The translations under genes and the position numbers were made by a program. Below the pieces are notes generated by a model, which saw only the letters and a program-made list of their open reading frames with translations, had not been told where the DNA came from and did no database searches. From Streptomyces massasporeus (lineage in GTDB: Bacteria; Actinomycetota; Actinomycetes; Streptomycetales; Streptomycetaceae), in assembly GCF_014648995.1 (NCBI RefSeq), contig NZ_BMSE01000005.1, forward strand, positions 310,001 through 374,000: a stretch of 64,000 bases of DNA, read 5' to 3'. Shown here one piece after another: positions 25,883 through 35,238 of this stretch; within the stretch, counting starts at the first letter, position 1, and each line of letters opens with the position of its first letter.

Positions 25883-28800
25883 CACGAGGACGGAATCCGC
25901 AGCGTCACCGGCCCCCACAGCCCCGACGGCAGCTGCGACGGGAAAGCCCAGGCGGTCGGCGTGGCCTCCGCGAGATGCGGCGCCAGCGTGCCCCGGACCG
26001 TCACCTCCAGCAGGACGGTCCGCCCCGCGGACCCGCGCAACGGGAAGCGGTACGGCGCGCAGAACGCCTCACCGGCGAACTCCCCGTCGACCGACACCTC
26101 CACGCTGCCCCGCACCCGCCCGAGATCCAGCACGGGATCGGGCCCGGGCGGAACCTCCACCGCACGCGCGTAGGTCACGCCCCCGCTCCAGCCGCCCAGC
26201 CCCTGCTCGCGCCAGTCACCCAGTTCCAGCGGCGCCGCCACGGTCCGCACCCGAACCGGACCGTGCCAGGCGGAGCCACCCCGCAGCACCGTCGTGGGCT
26301 CGGTGACCACCTCGACCCGGGTGGGTGCCGGGAGCGGCTCACGAAGCGTCAGCCGACCGCCTGACAGGGCCGGTTCCGCTCCTGCCCCGACCCGCACCCG
26401 CGCGGGCAGCGCCAACGGCAGATCCAGCGACACCGTTCCCGCCGGCACGGTGAACCGGAAGCGCTGCGGCGACGGCCGGACGTCGTCGGTGGTCCGCAAC
26501 GGCCGTACGGCACCGCCGAGCAGCGGGTGCCCGTTGAGCCACGCGGTGTCCGGCAGCGGGTGGGGCCGTACGGCGGCGTGACAGTGCTGCAACTCACCCC
26601 GCCTGCGCGTGTCCTCGACGGTCCGGCCCCGCCACGCGCCCGTCCCGGCCTCCCAGCCGGCGCCACTGACCAGGGACGTGAACTCGGACCCGGAGGTCGC
26701 CACCAGGTCGACGAACACGGCGTCCCGGACATCGGCGGTGTCGGCCACGACCTCCAGCGTGTGCTCGCCCGCCCCGAGCTGAGGCTCATGGCGGAAGAAC
26801 ATCGGCACGGTGCCCCAGTCCGCCGCGTAGTACTCCACTTTCTCCTGCCGTGCCACCACCTCCCCGTCGAGCAGCACGGTCACCGCCGAGGCGGCACCCA
26901 CGACGAGCACCGCCCGCGCCTGTCCGGCCGGCACCCGGAGCCGTCCGCGATAGGCGACCCGGCCGTCGGGCCGGACCCCGTCGGGCGGACGCATGAACCG
27001 TGGCCGGGGGCCGAGCCCGCCCGGTCCGGAGAGACAGAAGAAGCTGCCGAGCGGTGTGCCGGCGGCTGCCGAGATGGTGGAGGGCCGGTCCTGGGCGTCC
27101 GACAGCTCGTACTCCAGCACATTGAGGTCGCGGGCCACGGTGACCGGGGCGGAGGCGAGGTAGCCGCCGTCGTACGGGCCCAGAGGCTGCCCGTTCCACC
27201 ACACCCGCTTGACCGCCTCCGCGCCGACGTGCAGCTCGGCGAGGCCTCGATGGCGGGTCTCCACGAGCGCCCGGACCCGGGCGGTCGTGCCGCCGACCGG
27301 CACGGGGACCTGTACGAACTCCTCGTTCACCAGCCCCTTGGTACCCAGCAGTCCGCCCTGGTCCGGGAGGCCGCGGCTCGACGAGTACACCCCGGTCTCC
27401 CAGTCCGAGTCCGGTGGCACGAGGGGCCGTTCACCGGCCAGGACCCGCTCCGCGTCCGCGGAGTCCAGCGGTTCGGGAGCCCGGTCGGGAGACACCGGGG
27501 GCAGGACCCGGACCCGGTTGCCGTAGGTGACCCGGATCTCCTCCCACACCGAGCCCTCGGTCCACTCCATGGTCCAGATCTGCGGCTCCGCCACGGACGC
27601 TCCCGGGGGCAACGCCAGATCGCCCCAGGTGTTGTCCATCGTGGGGACCAGCCGGCCGTGCCAGCCCGACGAGACGTCGACCGTCCGGACCGCGGTCCTC
27701 CTCGCGGAGGGGGCCGGTGCCGGAGCCGGACGGCCCTCCCGCCAGACGACCAGGGCCGCCGGGGCGCCGTCCAGGGGCACCTCGATGGTCGACACGGCAC
27801 CGTTGCCGGAGACCGTGACACGGGCGGGGTCGCGGGAGCCGGTCGCCGGGTTCCAGACCTCGGCCTCCGCGACGCACGCCCGGACGGTGACGGACGCGTC
27901 GCGCGCAGGCTCGGGCGCGGTTCCGGGCGGGCGCAGCGGATGCGCGCCGATCTCAGGGAAGGCCGCCGTGACCAGTGCCACCGCCTCGTGCCCCTTGCGC
28001 CGGACGAGCAGCGGTACCTCGCCCGTCGCGTGCCCGGCCGCGTCCGCCACCGCCACGGCGGCGGCCTCGGGGTCGGGCACCCGCTCCAGCCGGGGATGCG
28101 CCAGAAGGGCCGCCACGACCGAGTCGTCACCGGCCCGGCCCGCGGCCGTCCCCGGCGGACGGCCCACGACCACCACCCGCCCTCCCGCGTCGAGCAGTTC
28201 GCACAGCCGCCGTGCCGTCCCCTCCTCCAGCACGCTCGCCGAGGGCAGCAGTACCGCCCTGTAGGCGAGGCCCATGATCCGCAGGGCGCCGTCGGTGGCC
28301 TCGGCACGCTGGACCGAGTCGTCGTCGACGACGTCGAAGGAGATCCCGTGCCGGTCAAGGGCGCCGGCGTGCGGCCCCAGCCAGTTGTTGGAGCCGCACA
28401 GGTCCAGGTAGTGGCGCTGAGTCTCGTCGGCTTCGGCATGGCCGTCGCCCAGCCGCCCGTCGCCGAAGTGCCGGACCGGCGCGTCCAGCGGGATCAGCGC
28501 CTGCATGGTGGCGGTCGGATGCAGCACCGCCACATCGGCCGCGTAGCCGCCCCACGACATGATCGAGCAGATCCGGGCCACGGCCCGGGAGAACGCCGGG
28601 TACTGCTTCCAGTAGGGCTGGCGCCAGTCGGTGGACGGCGGCGCCCACTCGAACCAGCCGCCCGCGGTGCCGAAGTAACTGGCGTGCGGGTTGTACAGGT
28701 TGGCGCCGCTGCGCAGGAACGGCAACAGCCAGCCGTAGGTGTCCTCCAGCGTGCCGCCCCAGCCGGAGGAGTGGAACGCCTCGATCCACACGCGCTCGTG

Positions 28801-29829
28801 GCCGTGGAGGTGGGCCATGGAGGAGTGCACCTTGGCGTCGCCGTGATGGTCGCTGCCCGCGGCGCCGTACCAGCGGTGGGTGCGGAAGTAGTCGGTGTAG
28901 ATCTGTGTGGACTGGGCCGGGTAGCCCGCGCGGGCGGGATGGCTCTGGTCGCTGCCCAGCAGCAGACCGCGCTCGCGGTGCCAGGCGGCGAGCGGCCGGA
29001 ACAGCGCCTCCTCGGTCAGCTGAGCGCGGACCGCGTAGTAGTCGGAGCGGATCTTCCCCTCCGGCACCCCGGCGTCCGTGCCGAACAGGGACGGCAGGTG
29101 GTCGAGCAGGTCGTAGCCGCGCCGGGAGCGGAACTCGTCGGCGAAACGGTGGCTCCAGGCGTTGGTGCCGGGCAGTTCGTCCTGGAAACTGCCCGCGATG
29201 ACGCTGCCGAGGTACTCCGGCACGCGGCGGTCGTACTCGTGGTGGACCGTGTCCATCAACAGGCCCACGGCGTGCGGGTCCAGGTAGTCGAACGCGGTCG
29301 GGACGGTGGTGACGAGCCGCACCTCGGTTCCGTCGGGGGCAGCCGTCCGCCCGTCCGCGTCGAGGTCGAGCCGCCGGCCCTGCCGGGAGTACGCGGCCAG
29401 CGGCGTCTCGGCATCCGTCAGGGCGACCGAACCCCGAGAGACGCGCACGTCACGGCAGCGCAGTGCGAGTCCGGCGGCCTCGGGATGACGCCGCGTCACA
29501 CCGCCCTGCACATTGGCCCCGGAGAACCCGATCTGGTCGTAGAACCACAGCCGCGTGCCCAGCTCGGCGGCGATCTCGCAGGTGTCGGTGAAGCGCGCCC
29601 ACCACTCCTCGCCGAACCACGCCGGATCGTCGGCCCGGGCCCCGAACGCCGGGCCGGCCGGGGCCAGATTGATGACGACCAGGTTGTGGACGCCGCCCTC
29701 CGCGAACGCCCGCACCTGCCAGGCGAGTCGCTCGCGGGTCACGTTCGCCCCCGACCACCACCACAGGGGAGTGGGGCCGAAGTCGCGGGGCGGATCGTCG
29801 AACAGTCGCCGGAGCTCGGGGGAGATCAC
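25879..29829 (-). CDS. Large cytoplasmic glycoside hydrolase, GH106 (alpha-L-rhamnosidase)-like
   Basis: About 1,316 residues. The N-terminal catalytic region has PTPLWWWSGANVTRERLAWQ and LWFYDQIGFSGANVQGG, the pattern of GH106-type alpha-L-rhamnosidases. Later parts (from about residue 700) look like jelly-roll/galactose-binding modules, including two stretches with ligand-type loops (WWNGQPLGPYDGGYLA; RGRLRVPAGQARAVLVVGAA). No signal peptide, so it acts inside the cell on imported glycosides. A GTG at 29835 is possible, but the GTG at 29829 is 8 nt from GGAAGGA and is preferred. The promoter carries the perfect operator copy. Rhamnose specificity is inferred from family only. Confidence 0.8.
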   Translation of the reverse strand: MISPELRRLFDDPPRDFGPTPLWWWSGANVTRERLAWQVRAFAEGGVHNLVVINLAPAGPAFGARADDPAWFGEEWWARFTDTCEIAAELGTRLWFYDQIGFSGANVQGGVTRRHPEAAGLALRCRDVRVSRGSVALTDAETPLAAYSRQGRRLDLDADGRTAAPDGTEVRLVTTVPTAFDYLDPHAVGLLMDTVHHEYDRRVPEYLGSVIAGSFQDELPGTNAWSHRFADEFRSRRGYDLLDHLPSLFGTDAGVPEGKIRSDYYAVRAQLTEEALFRPLAAWHRERGLLLGSDQSHPARAGYPAQSTQIYTDYFRTHRWYGAAGSDHHGDAKVHSSMAHLHGHERVWIEAFHSSGWGGTLEDTYGWLLPFLRSGANLYNPHASYFGTAGGWFEWAPPSTDWRQPYWKQYPAFSRAVARICSIMSWGGYAADVAVLHPTATMQALIPLDAPVRHFGDGRLGDGHAEADETQRHYLDLCGSNNWLGPHAGALDRHGISFDVVDDDSVQRAEATDGALRIMGLAYRAVLLPSASVLEEGTARRLCELLDAGGRVVVVGRPPGTAAGRAGDDSVVAALLAHPRLERVPDPEAAAVAVADAAGHATGEVPLLVRRKGHEAVALVTAAFPEIGAHPLRPPGTAPEPARDASVTVRACVAEAEVWNPATGSRDPARVTVSGNGAVSTIEVPLDGAPAALVVWREGRPAPAPAPSARRTAVRTVDVSSGWHGRLVPTMDNTWGDLALPPGASVAEPQIWTMEWTEGSVWEEIRVTYGNRVRVLPPVSPDRAPEPLDSADAERVLAGERPLVPPDSDWETGVYSSSRGLPDQGGLLGTKGLVNEEFVQVPVPVGGTTARVRALVETRHRGLAELHVGAEAVKRVWWNGQPLGPYDGGYLASAPVTVARDLNVLEYELSDAQDRPSTISAAAGTPLGSFFCLSGPGGLGPRPRFMRPPDGVRPDGRVAYRGRLRVPAGQARAVLVVGAASAVTVLLDGEVVARQEKVEYYAADWGTVPMFFRHEPQLGAGEHTLEVVADTADVRDAVFVDLVATSGSEFTSLVSGAGWEAGTGAWRGRTVEDTRRRGELQHCHAAVRPHPLPDTAWLNGHPLLGGAVRPLRTTDDVRPSPQRFRFTVPAGTVSLDLPLALPARVRVGAGAEPALSGGRLTLREPLPAPTRVEVVTEPTTVLRGGSAWHGPVRVRTVAAPLELGDWREQGLGGWSGGVTYARAVEVPPGPDPVLDLGRVRGSVEVSVDGEFAGEAFCAPYRFPLRGSAGRTVLLEVTVRGTLAPHLAEATPTAWAFPSQLPSGLWGPVTLRIPSSC

Positions 29830-29844
29830 GGACACGGTCCTTCC

Positions 29845-29862
29845 CCTGAAACGTTTTTCAGG
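29845..29862 (-). promoter_or_regulatory. LacI operator copy 2, before glycosidase gene
   Basis: cctgaaacgtttttcagg: a perfect 7-bp inverted repeat (cctgaaa / tttcagg) around cgtt, sharing the core aaacgtttttc with the sites at 24774 and 29963. It lies 16 bp before the glycosidase start, where repressor would block transcription or early elongation. It is the most symmetrical of the three copies. Confidence 0.7.
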
Positions 29863-29956
29863 CCGCTTTCACCGTAGGCGAGCTGGGGCGGCCACGCCAT
29901 ATCCCCGTACGGGGCCGAGGATTTCGGCGTCATGTCGCCCATGCGTGCGCGACACC

Positions 29957-29985
29957 TTGTTGCAACGTTTTTCTCGCCCTATATT
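29957..29985 (+). promoter_or_regulatory. MFS-gene promoter with operator copy 3
   Basis: A good housekeeping promoter: -35 TTGTTG (29957-29962), 17-bp spacer, -10 TATATT (29980-29985). The operator core caacgtttttc (29963-29973) fills the spacer start, so bound LacI would exclude RNA polymerase. It drives the transporter-isomerase pair starting at 30039. Confidence 0.7.
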
Positions 29986-30038
29986 CGCTGCGACCAGGCC
30001 CCCGGAACCGCGATGTCACCAGACGACGGAGTCGCATC

Positions 30039-31325
30039 ATGGCCGGTACCCGCCCCATCCCTCCACCGCTCTGGAAGGCCGCCGCCCTGTCGGGCATGGC
30101 CTCCTACCTCGACGCCGGGCTGATCGTGAGCATCTCCGTCAACCTGGCCATCTACCGCGACAGTTACGACATGGGCGTGTGGATGGCCGGGGCGATCAGC
30201 GCGATCGTCACCGGCTGCATCGCCGTCGGATCCCTCGTCGGCGGACGACTCGCCGACCTCTTCGGCCGCCGCCGTGTCTACAACTGGGACATCTTCTGCT
30301 TCGCGATCGGCGCCCTCGTCATCACCCTCGCGCCGGACGACATCACCCTGCTCGTCGGCGTCCTCGTCGCGGGGCTCGCGGCCGGCGCCGACCTGCCGAC
30401 GTCACTGGCCGTGGTGTCGGACGCCGCGCCCGCCTGGGCCCGGGGGAGACTCGTGGCGTTCACTCAGGTCATGTGGATGCTGGGCATCGCCGTCGCCATC
30501 TTCCTCGGCTTCGTCCTGTCCACCACGGGCATGACCGGAGCCCGGCTCATCACCGGACAACTCGCCGTCGCCGCTCTCGTCACCTGGGCCCTGCGGTCCC
30601 GGCTGAAGCTGCCCTACGAGCCGCCGGAGACGGAGACCGGCGCCGCCCCGGAAGCCATCTCCCTGAAGAGCGTGTGGACGCGAGCAGCCCTGCTGCCGAT
30701 GGCCGCGACCTTCGTCTTCTACGTGACCTGGGGCCTCGGGGCCAACACCTTCGGCCAGTTCGGCACCTATCTGCTCGTCACCGTCAGCGACGCTTCGCAG
30801 AGCCTCGCCACCGGGATCAACCTGGCCTTCATCCCCGTCGGCGTGCTGCTCACCTTCGCCTTCGTGCGCGTCGCCGACAGCCCCTGGCGCGACCGGCTGT
30901 TCCACGTGGCCGCGGTGGTGCAGATCCTCGCCTTCGTCATCGCGTCCCTGACCGCCGGCGCACTCGTCGGAATGCTCGTCTTCTTCGTGCTCTACCAGCT
31001 CTCCCACCCCTTCGCCGGAGAGACCAACTACAAGGTGTGGTCGCAGCTCACGCTGCCCGCGGACACCCGCGCCACCACTCAGGGCCTGACCTACGCCCTG
31101 TCCCGGGGTGTCTTCGCGGTCGCGGCGTTCTTCACCCCGGCCCTGGCCGACCACAGCCCGTCCGTCCTGCTCTGGACGATCACCGCCTGCATGACCGCTG
31201 CGGCGTTCGCGGGCGTGTTCATCATCCGCGTCCTGGTCCCGCGATCCGCGAACCCCGCGCGGGACGCGGTGGACCTGCGCGTCCCCAGCACCTGGCCCGC
31301 CGGCCTCTCCGACAAGGAGCACTGA
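30039..31325 (+). CDS. MFS transporter of LacI-controlled glycoside locus
   Basis: 428-residue 12-helix major facilitator. It starts MAGTRPIPPPLWKAAALSGM and has the A-motif GGRLADLFGRRRVYNWD and a second one around RVADSPWRDR. The general pattern is that of sugar/metabolite porters. ATG 30039 with GGAG about 9 nt upstream. It is followed after 2 bp by the isomerase-fold gene, whose ribosome site (AAGGAGC) lies in this gene's last codons, so the two are translationally coupled. As the glycosidase is cytoplasmic, this porter is the likely glycoside importer (inference). Confidence 0.87.
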   Translation: MAGTRPIPPPLWKAAALSGMASYLDAGLIVSISVNLAIYRDSYDMGVWMAGAISAIVTGCIAVGSLVGGRLADLFGRRRVYNWDIFCFAIGALVITLAPDDITLLVGVLVAGLAAGADLPTSLAVVSDAAPAWARGRLVAFTQVMWMLGIAVAIFLGFVLSTTGMTGARLITGQLAVAALVTWALRSRLKLPYEPPETETGAAPEAISLKSVWTRAALLPMAATFVFYVTWGLGANTFGQFGTYLLVTVSDASQSLATGINLAFIPVGVLLTFAFVRVADSPWRDRLFHVAAVVQILAFVIASLTAGALVGMLVFFVLYQLSHPFAGETNYKVWSQLTLPADTRATTQGLTYALSRGVFAVAAFFTPALADHSPSVLLWTITACMTAAAFAGVFIIRVLVPRSANPARDAVDLRVPSTWPAGLSDKEH

Positions 31326-31327
31326 CC

Positions 31328-32791
31328 ATGGCAACGACCGCGGACCGCACGGCCGTACGGACCGCCGCCCTGCACGACCTGCTCCCCCCGGTCACCCGGC
31401 GCCGCACCCGGATCGGACTGGTCGCCGGCGGACTCGGCACGTACTGGCCTCAGTTCCCCGGCCTCCTCCCGCGGTTGAAGGAGTCGGCCGCCCATGTCGC
31501 CGACCGCTTCCGGGAGATGGACGCGGAGGTGACCGACGCCGGGTTCGTGTCCGACGCCCGGGAAGGCGCCCGCGCCGCCGAGGAATTGCGCAGGGCCGAC
31601 TGCGACCTGATCGTGCTGTTCCTGACCACGTACCTCACCTCCTCGATGGTGCTGCCGATCGCTCAGCGTTCGCACACCCCGGTCCTGGTCATCGACCTCC
31701 AGCCGTCGGAGCGGATGGACCACGCGACCTTCGGCACGGGGGACTGGCTGGCCTACTGCGCCCAGTGCTCCGTCCCCGAGGTGGGCAACGTCTTCCGCCG
31801 TGCAGGCATCCCCTTCCGGTCGGTCTCGGGCTGGCTGCACCAGGAATCCGCCTGGGGGCGCATCGAGCAGTGGATCCGGGCCGCGCACATCCGGGCCGCG
31901 CTCCGGCACGGCCGGCACGGCCTCATGGGGCACGTCTATCCGGGCATGCTCGACGTGCAGACCGATCCGACACTGCTGGCCTCGACGTTCGGTTCGCACG
32001 TGGAGGTCCTGGAGTTCGACGACCTGCGGCACCGCGTGGAACAGGTGACGGAGGCGGAGACCCGGGAGCGGATGGCGCTCGCCCGGCAGGTGTTCACCCT
32101 CGACGAGAGCGTGGTGGAGGAGGACTTCGCCTGGGGCGCGACCGTGTCCGTCGCCCTGGACCGGCTGGTCGCGGACTTCGGACTCGACAGCCTCGCCTAC
32201 TACCACCGCGGGCTCGACGGCGAACTGCACGAGCGACTCGCCGCCGGCATGATCCTCGGCGCCTCCCTGCTGACCGCCCGGGGCGTGCCCGCGGCCGGCG
32301 AGTACGAACTGCGCACATCCGTCGCCCAGTTGGCCTCCCAGAGCGTCGGTGCCGGAGGCTCCTTCACCGAGATCCAGGCCTTGAACTTCGAGGACGGCGT
32401 CGTGGAGATGGGCCACGACGGCCCCGCCCACCTCGCGCTCGGCGCCCGCGACCCGCTGTTGCGCGGCCTCGGCGTCTACCACGGCAAACGCGGCTGGGGC
32501 GTGAGCGTCGAGCTCGACGTCCGGCACGGCCCCGTCACCCTGCTCGGCCTCGGCCAGGACGCCGACGGCAGCCTGTCCTTCGTCACCTCCGAGGGCACCG
32601 TCGTACCGGGACCGCTGCTGGAGATCGGCAACACCACCAGCCGGGTCGATTTCGGCCGGGACCCCGGCGAATGGGTCGACGCCTGGAGCGCCACGGGCGT
32701 CGGCCACCACTGGTCCCTCGCGGTGGGCCGTCACACGGCCGACTTCCGGGCGGCCGCGAGCCTGCTGGGCATCGACCACCGGCAGGTCTGA
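31328..32791 (+). CDS. L-arabinose/L-fucose isomerase-fold protein
   Basis: 487-residue protein of the fucose/arabinose isomerase superfamily. Motifs: RIGLVAGGLGTYWPQFPGLL, the domain-2 pattern LTTYLTSSMVLPIAQRS, then GRHGLMGHVYPGMLDVQTDP and FGSHVEVLEFDDLR, as in isomerases of this fold. The C-terminal part holds HLALGARDPLLRGLG and VTLLGLGQDADGSL. Such proteins isomerise aldoses to ketoses with Mn2+, but several family branches are uncharacterised and this one is not a standard AraA or FucI. It is coupled to the MFS gene, so it probably acts on the sugar released by the glycosidase. Confidence 0.78.
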   Translation: MATTADRTAVRTAALHDLLPPVTRRRTRIGLVAGGLGTYWPQFPGLLPRLKESAAHVADRFREMDAEVTDAGFVSDAREGARAAEELRRADCDLIVLFLTTYLTSSMVLPIAQRSHTPVLVIDLQPSERMDHATFGTGDWLAYCAQCSVPEVGNVFRRAGIPFRSVSGWLHQESAWGRIEQWIRAAHIRAALRHGRHGLMGHVYPGMLDVQTDPTLLASTFGSHVEVLEFDDLRHRVEQVTEAETRERMALARQVFTLDESVVEEDFAWGATVSVALDRLVADFGLDSLAYYHRGLDGELHERLAAGMILGASLLTARGVPAAGEYELRTSVAQLASQSVGAGGSFTEIQALNFEDGVVEMGHDGPAHLALGARDPLLRGLGVYHGKRGWGVSVELDVRHGPVTLLGLGQDADGSLSFVTSEGTVVPGPLLEIGNTTSRVDFGRDPGEWVDAWSATGVGHHWSLAVGRHTADFRAAASLLGIDHRQV

Positions 32792-32874
32792 CCGTCCCCG
32801 CCGGGCGGCTCCGGCACCGACCGGAACGCCCGCGGGCCCGCGTCGACGAGGACCGTGCGGTTGCGCCGGTCGTG

Positions 32875-32909
32875 CGTGTGCCCGAGGCGAGCGCCGCCTC
32901 GGGCACACG
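32875..32909. terminator. Bidirectional terminator between isomerase-fold gene and ilvE
   Basis: A perfect 15-bp stem, cgtgtgcccgaggcg paired with cgcctcgggcacacg around the 5-nt loop agcgc, in the 126-bp gap between two convergent genes. No T-run on either side; the stem strength and location make it a shared terminator. Confidence 0.75.
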
Positions 32910-32917
32910 GACCGCTG

Positions 32918-34024
32918 TCAGTGGACGCGGTGCACCCAGCCGTGCCGGTCCCCGGCGAGGCCACGCTGGATGTCCAGCAGCATCCTGCGGAGCTTCAGGG
33001 TGACCCTGCCGGGCGCTCCGTCGCCATGGATCCACTCGGCGCCGGTCCGCTTCACCACGCCGACCGGTGTGAGGACGGCCGCCGTGCCGCAGGCGAAGGC
33101 CTCGGTGAGGGCGCCCTCGGCGGCATCCGCCTGCCACTGGTCGACGGACACCGGGGCCTCGCGCACCCCCCAGCCGAGCTCTCGGGCCAACGTCAGCACG
33201 GAGTCCCGGGTGACGCCCGCGAGCAGCGACCCGGTCAGCGGCGGGGTGACGATCGTGGGCGGTGCTCCGGCCCGGCCTTCGTACACGAAGAACAGGTTCA
33301 TGGCGCCCAGCTCCTCGACCCACCTGTGCTCCACGGCGTCGAGGTAGGCGACCTGATCGCAGCCTCGTGCCGCGGCTTCCGTCTGGGCGAGGAGGGATGC
33401 GGCGTAGTTGCCCCCGGTCTTGGCGTTGCCGACCCCGCCCGAAGCGGCGCGCACCCGGTCTTCGCACACCCAGATCGAAAGGGGTTCGACATCACCGGCG
33501 AAGTAGGCCGCCGCGGGTGAGGCGATCAGCGCGAAGAGGTACTCGTCGGCCGGCCGCATGCCCAGGCCCGGCTCCGTTCCCACCATGAACGGGCGCAAGT
33601 AGAGGGACTTCTCGGTGCCGTGCTCAGGGACCCAGGCCCGATCCTGGCGCAGGTGCGCCTCGCAGGCCTGGAGGAAGGCGGCGACCGGGAGTTCCGGCAT
33701 CGCCATGCGCCGCGCCGAGTCCTGGAAGCGGCGTGCGTTCGTCTCTGGCCGGAAGAGCGCCGTCGTGCCGTCCGGCAGTCGGTAGGCCTTCAACCCTTCG
33801 AAGACCTCCTGGGCGTAGTGCAGGACGTTGGCCGCGGGATGGAGGGAGAGCGGCCCGAAGGGGACGAGCCGGCCGTCGTGCCAACCGCGTCCTGTGGTCC
33901 AGGTGATGGTCACCATGTGGTCCGTGAAGTGACGGCCGAATCCGGGGTCCGAGAGGATGGCCTCCCGTTGCGCGGCGGGCAGGACGTCGTCCGTCGGCTT
34001 CTTCTCGATCGTGAGCAGTGCCAT
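32918..34024 (-). CDS. ilvE: Branched-chain amino acid aminotransferase
   Basis: 368-residue PLP enzyme (fold IV) performing the last step of leucine, isoleucine and valine synthesis, or the first of their breakdown. EVFEGLKAYR and TEKSLYLRPFMVGTEP are family blocks. The presumed PLP lysine is Lys202 in GGVGNAKTGGNYAASL. The length equals that of the mycobacterial enzyme as I recall it. ATG 34024 has GGGAGG 4 nt upstream. It follows leuB after 16 bp on the same strand, so leuB and ilvE form one operon. Confidence 0.95.
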   Translation of the reverse strand: MALLTIEKKPTDDVLPAAQREAILSDPGFGRHFTDHMVTITWTTGRGWHDGRLVPFGPLSLHPAANVLHYAQEVFEGLKAYRLPDGTTALFRPETNARRFQDSARRMAMPELPVAAFLQACEAHLRQDRAWVPEHGTEKSLYLRPFMVGTEPGLGMRPADEYLFALIASPAAAYFAGDVEPLSIWVCEDRVRAASGGVGNAKTGGNYAASLLAQTEAAARGCDQVAYLDAVEHRWVEELGAMNLFFVYEGRAGAPPTIVTPPLTGSLLAGVTRDSVLTLARELGWGVREAPVSVDQWQADAAEGALTEAFACGTAAVLTPVGVVKRTGAEWIHGDGAPGRVTLKLRRMLLDIQRGLAGDRHGWVHRVH

Positions 34025-34040
34025 GAAACCTCCCGCCGGG

Positions 34041-35084
34041 TCAGCCGGCTACGCGTACGGCGAGTGCGTCGCCGATCTCCGAGGTGGAGCGGGCGGGCTT
34101 GCCGGTGCGCTCCGACAGGTCGGCCGCGACCGCCTCGTCGATGCGGGCGGCCTCGGCCTCGTAGCCGAGGTGACGCAGGAGCAGCGCGACGGACAGCACG
34201 GTGGCGGTCGGGTCGGCCTTGCCCTGGCCTGCGATGTCCGGGGCCGAGCCGTGCACGGGCTCGAACATCGAGGGGAAGTCGCCGGAGGGGTTGATGTTCC
34301 CGCTCGCGGCGACGCCGATGCCGCCGGAGACGGCCGCGGCGAGGTCGGTGACGATGTCGCCGAAGAGGTTGTCGGTGACGATCACGTCGAAGCGCTCGGG
34401 CTGCGTGACGAGGTAGATCGTCGCCGCGTCCACGTGCATGTACTCGGTGGTGACCTCGGGGAACTCCTCGGCCACCTTGTTGAAGACGTTCGTCCACAGG
34501 TGACCGGCGAAGGTCAGCACGTTGTTCTTGTGGATCAGCGCGAGCTTCTTGCGGGGGCGGGCCTGGGCCCGGGCGAAGGCGTCGCGGACCACGCGCTCGA
34601 CACCGAAGGCCGTGTTCACGGAGACCTCGGTGGCGACCTCGTGCTCGGTGCCCTTGCGGATCGTGCCGCCGTTGCCGGTGTACGGGCCCTCGGTGCCCTC
34701 GCGGACCACGACGAAGTCGATCTCCGGCTCGCCCGCGAGCGGGGTGGCAACCCCCGGCAGGAGCTTCGAGGGACGCAGGTTGACGTGGTGGTCGAAGGCG
34801 AAGCGCAGCTTGAGCAGGAAGCCGCGCTCCAGGACGCCGGAGGGCACGGACGGGTCGCCGATCGCGCCGAGCAGGATGGCGTCGTGCCGCTTCAGGGCGT
34901 CGAGGTCGGCGTCGGTGAGGGTCTCACCGGTGGCGTGGTAGCGCCGGGCGCCGAAGTCGTACTCCTCGGTCTCCAGCTTCACATCCTGCGGAAGGACGGC
35001 GGAGAGGACCTTCAGGCCTTCGGCCACGACCTCCTGGCCGATGCCGTCACCGGGAATCACTGCGAGATTGATGCTGCGAGACAT
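34041..35084 (-). CDS. leuB: 3-isopropylmalate dehydrogenase
   Basis: 347-residue NAD-dependent decarboxylating dehydrogenase of leucine synthesis (3-isopropylmalate to 2-oxoisocaproate). Motifs: [11 protein letters not shown] at the N-terminus, [41 protein letters not shown] (catalytic Lys), and the NAD-binding [19 protein letters not shown] 35084 has GAGGAG about 11 nt upstream. First gene of the leuB-ilvE pair; its promoter faces the metallophosphoesterase gene. I saw no leucine-rich leader peptide upstream. Confidence 0.96.
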   Translation of the reverse strand: MSRSINLAVIPGDGIGQEVVAEGLKVLSAVLPQDVKLETEEYDFGARRYHATGETLTDADLDALKRHDAILLGAIGDPSVPSGVLERGFLLKLRFAFDHHVNLRPSKLLPGVATPLAGEPEIDFVVVREGTEGPYTGNGGTIRKGTEHEVATEVSVNTAFGVERVVRDAFARAQARPRKKLALIHKNNVLTFAGHLWTNVFNKVAEEFPEVTTEYMHVDAATIYLVTQPERFDVIVTDNLFGDIVTDLAAAVSGGIGVAASGNINPSGDFPSMFEPVHGSAPDIAGQGKADPTATVLSVALLLRHLGYEAEAARIDEAVAADLSERTGKPARSTSEIGDALAVRVAG

Positions 35085-35238
35085 GCGGGCACCCTACTCC
35101 TCGTCCCATGGGATGACACACGGTGTCCGTGATGCGGACAGTCGGGAGGCACCCGATCGGGGGACGGCACGCGTCCGTCGGGTGCCGTTCACCCGTATGT
35201 GGTGCGGCCGTTGGCCTCTGCTGGGACATTCACTTCCC

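Noticed and set aside
26527..29877. 1,116-residue plus-strand open reading opposite the glycosidase
   Set aside because: Shadow of the glycosidase; Arg/Gly/His-rich, no motif, and no ribosome site.
35085..35238. Leucine leader peptide before leuB
   Set aside because: No short reading with repeated Leu codons and no terminator hairpin.
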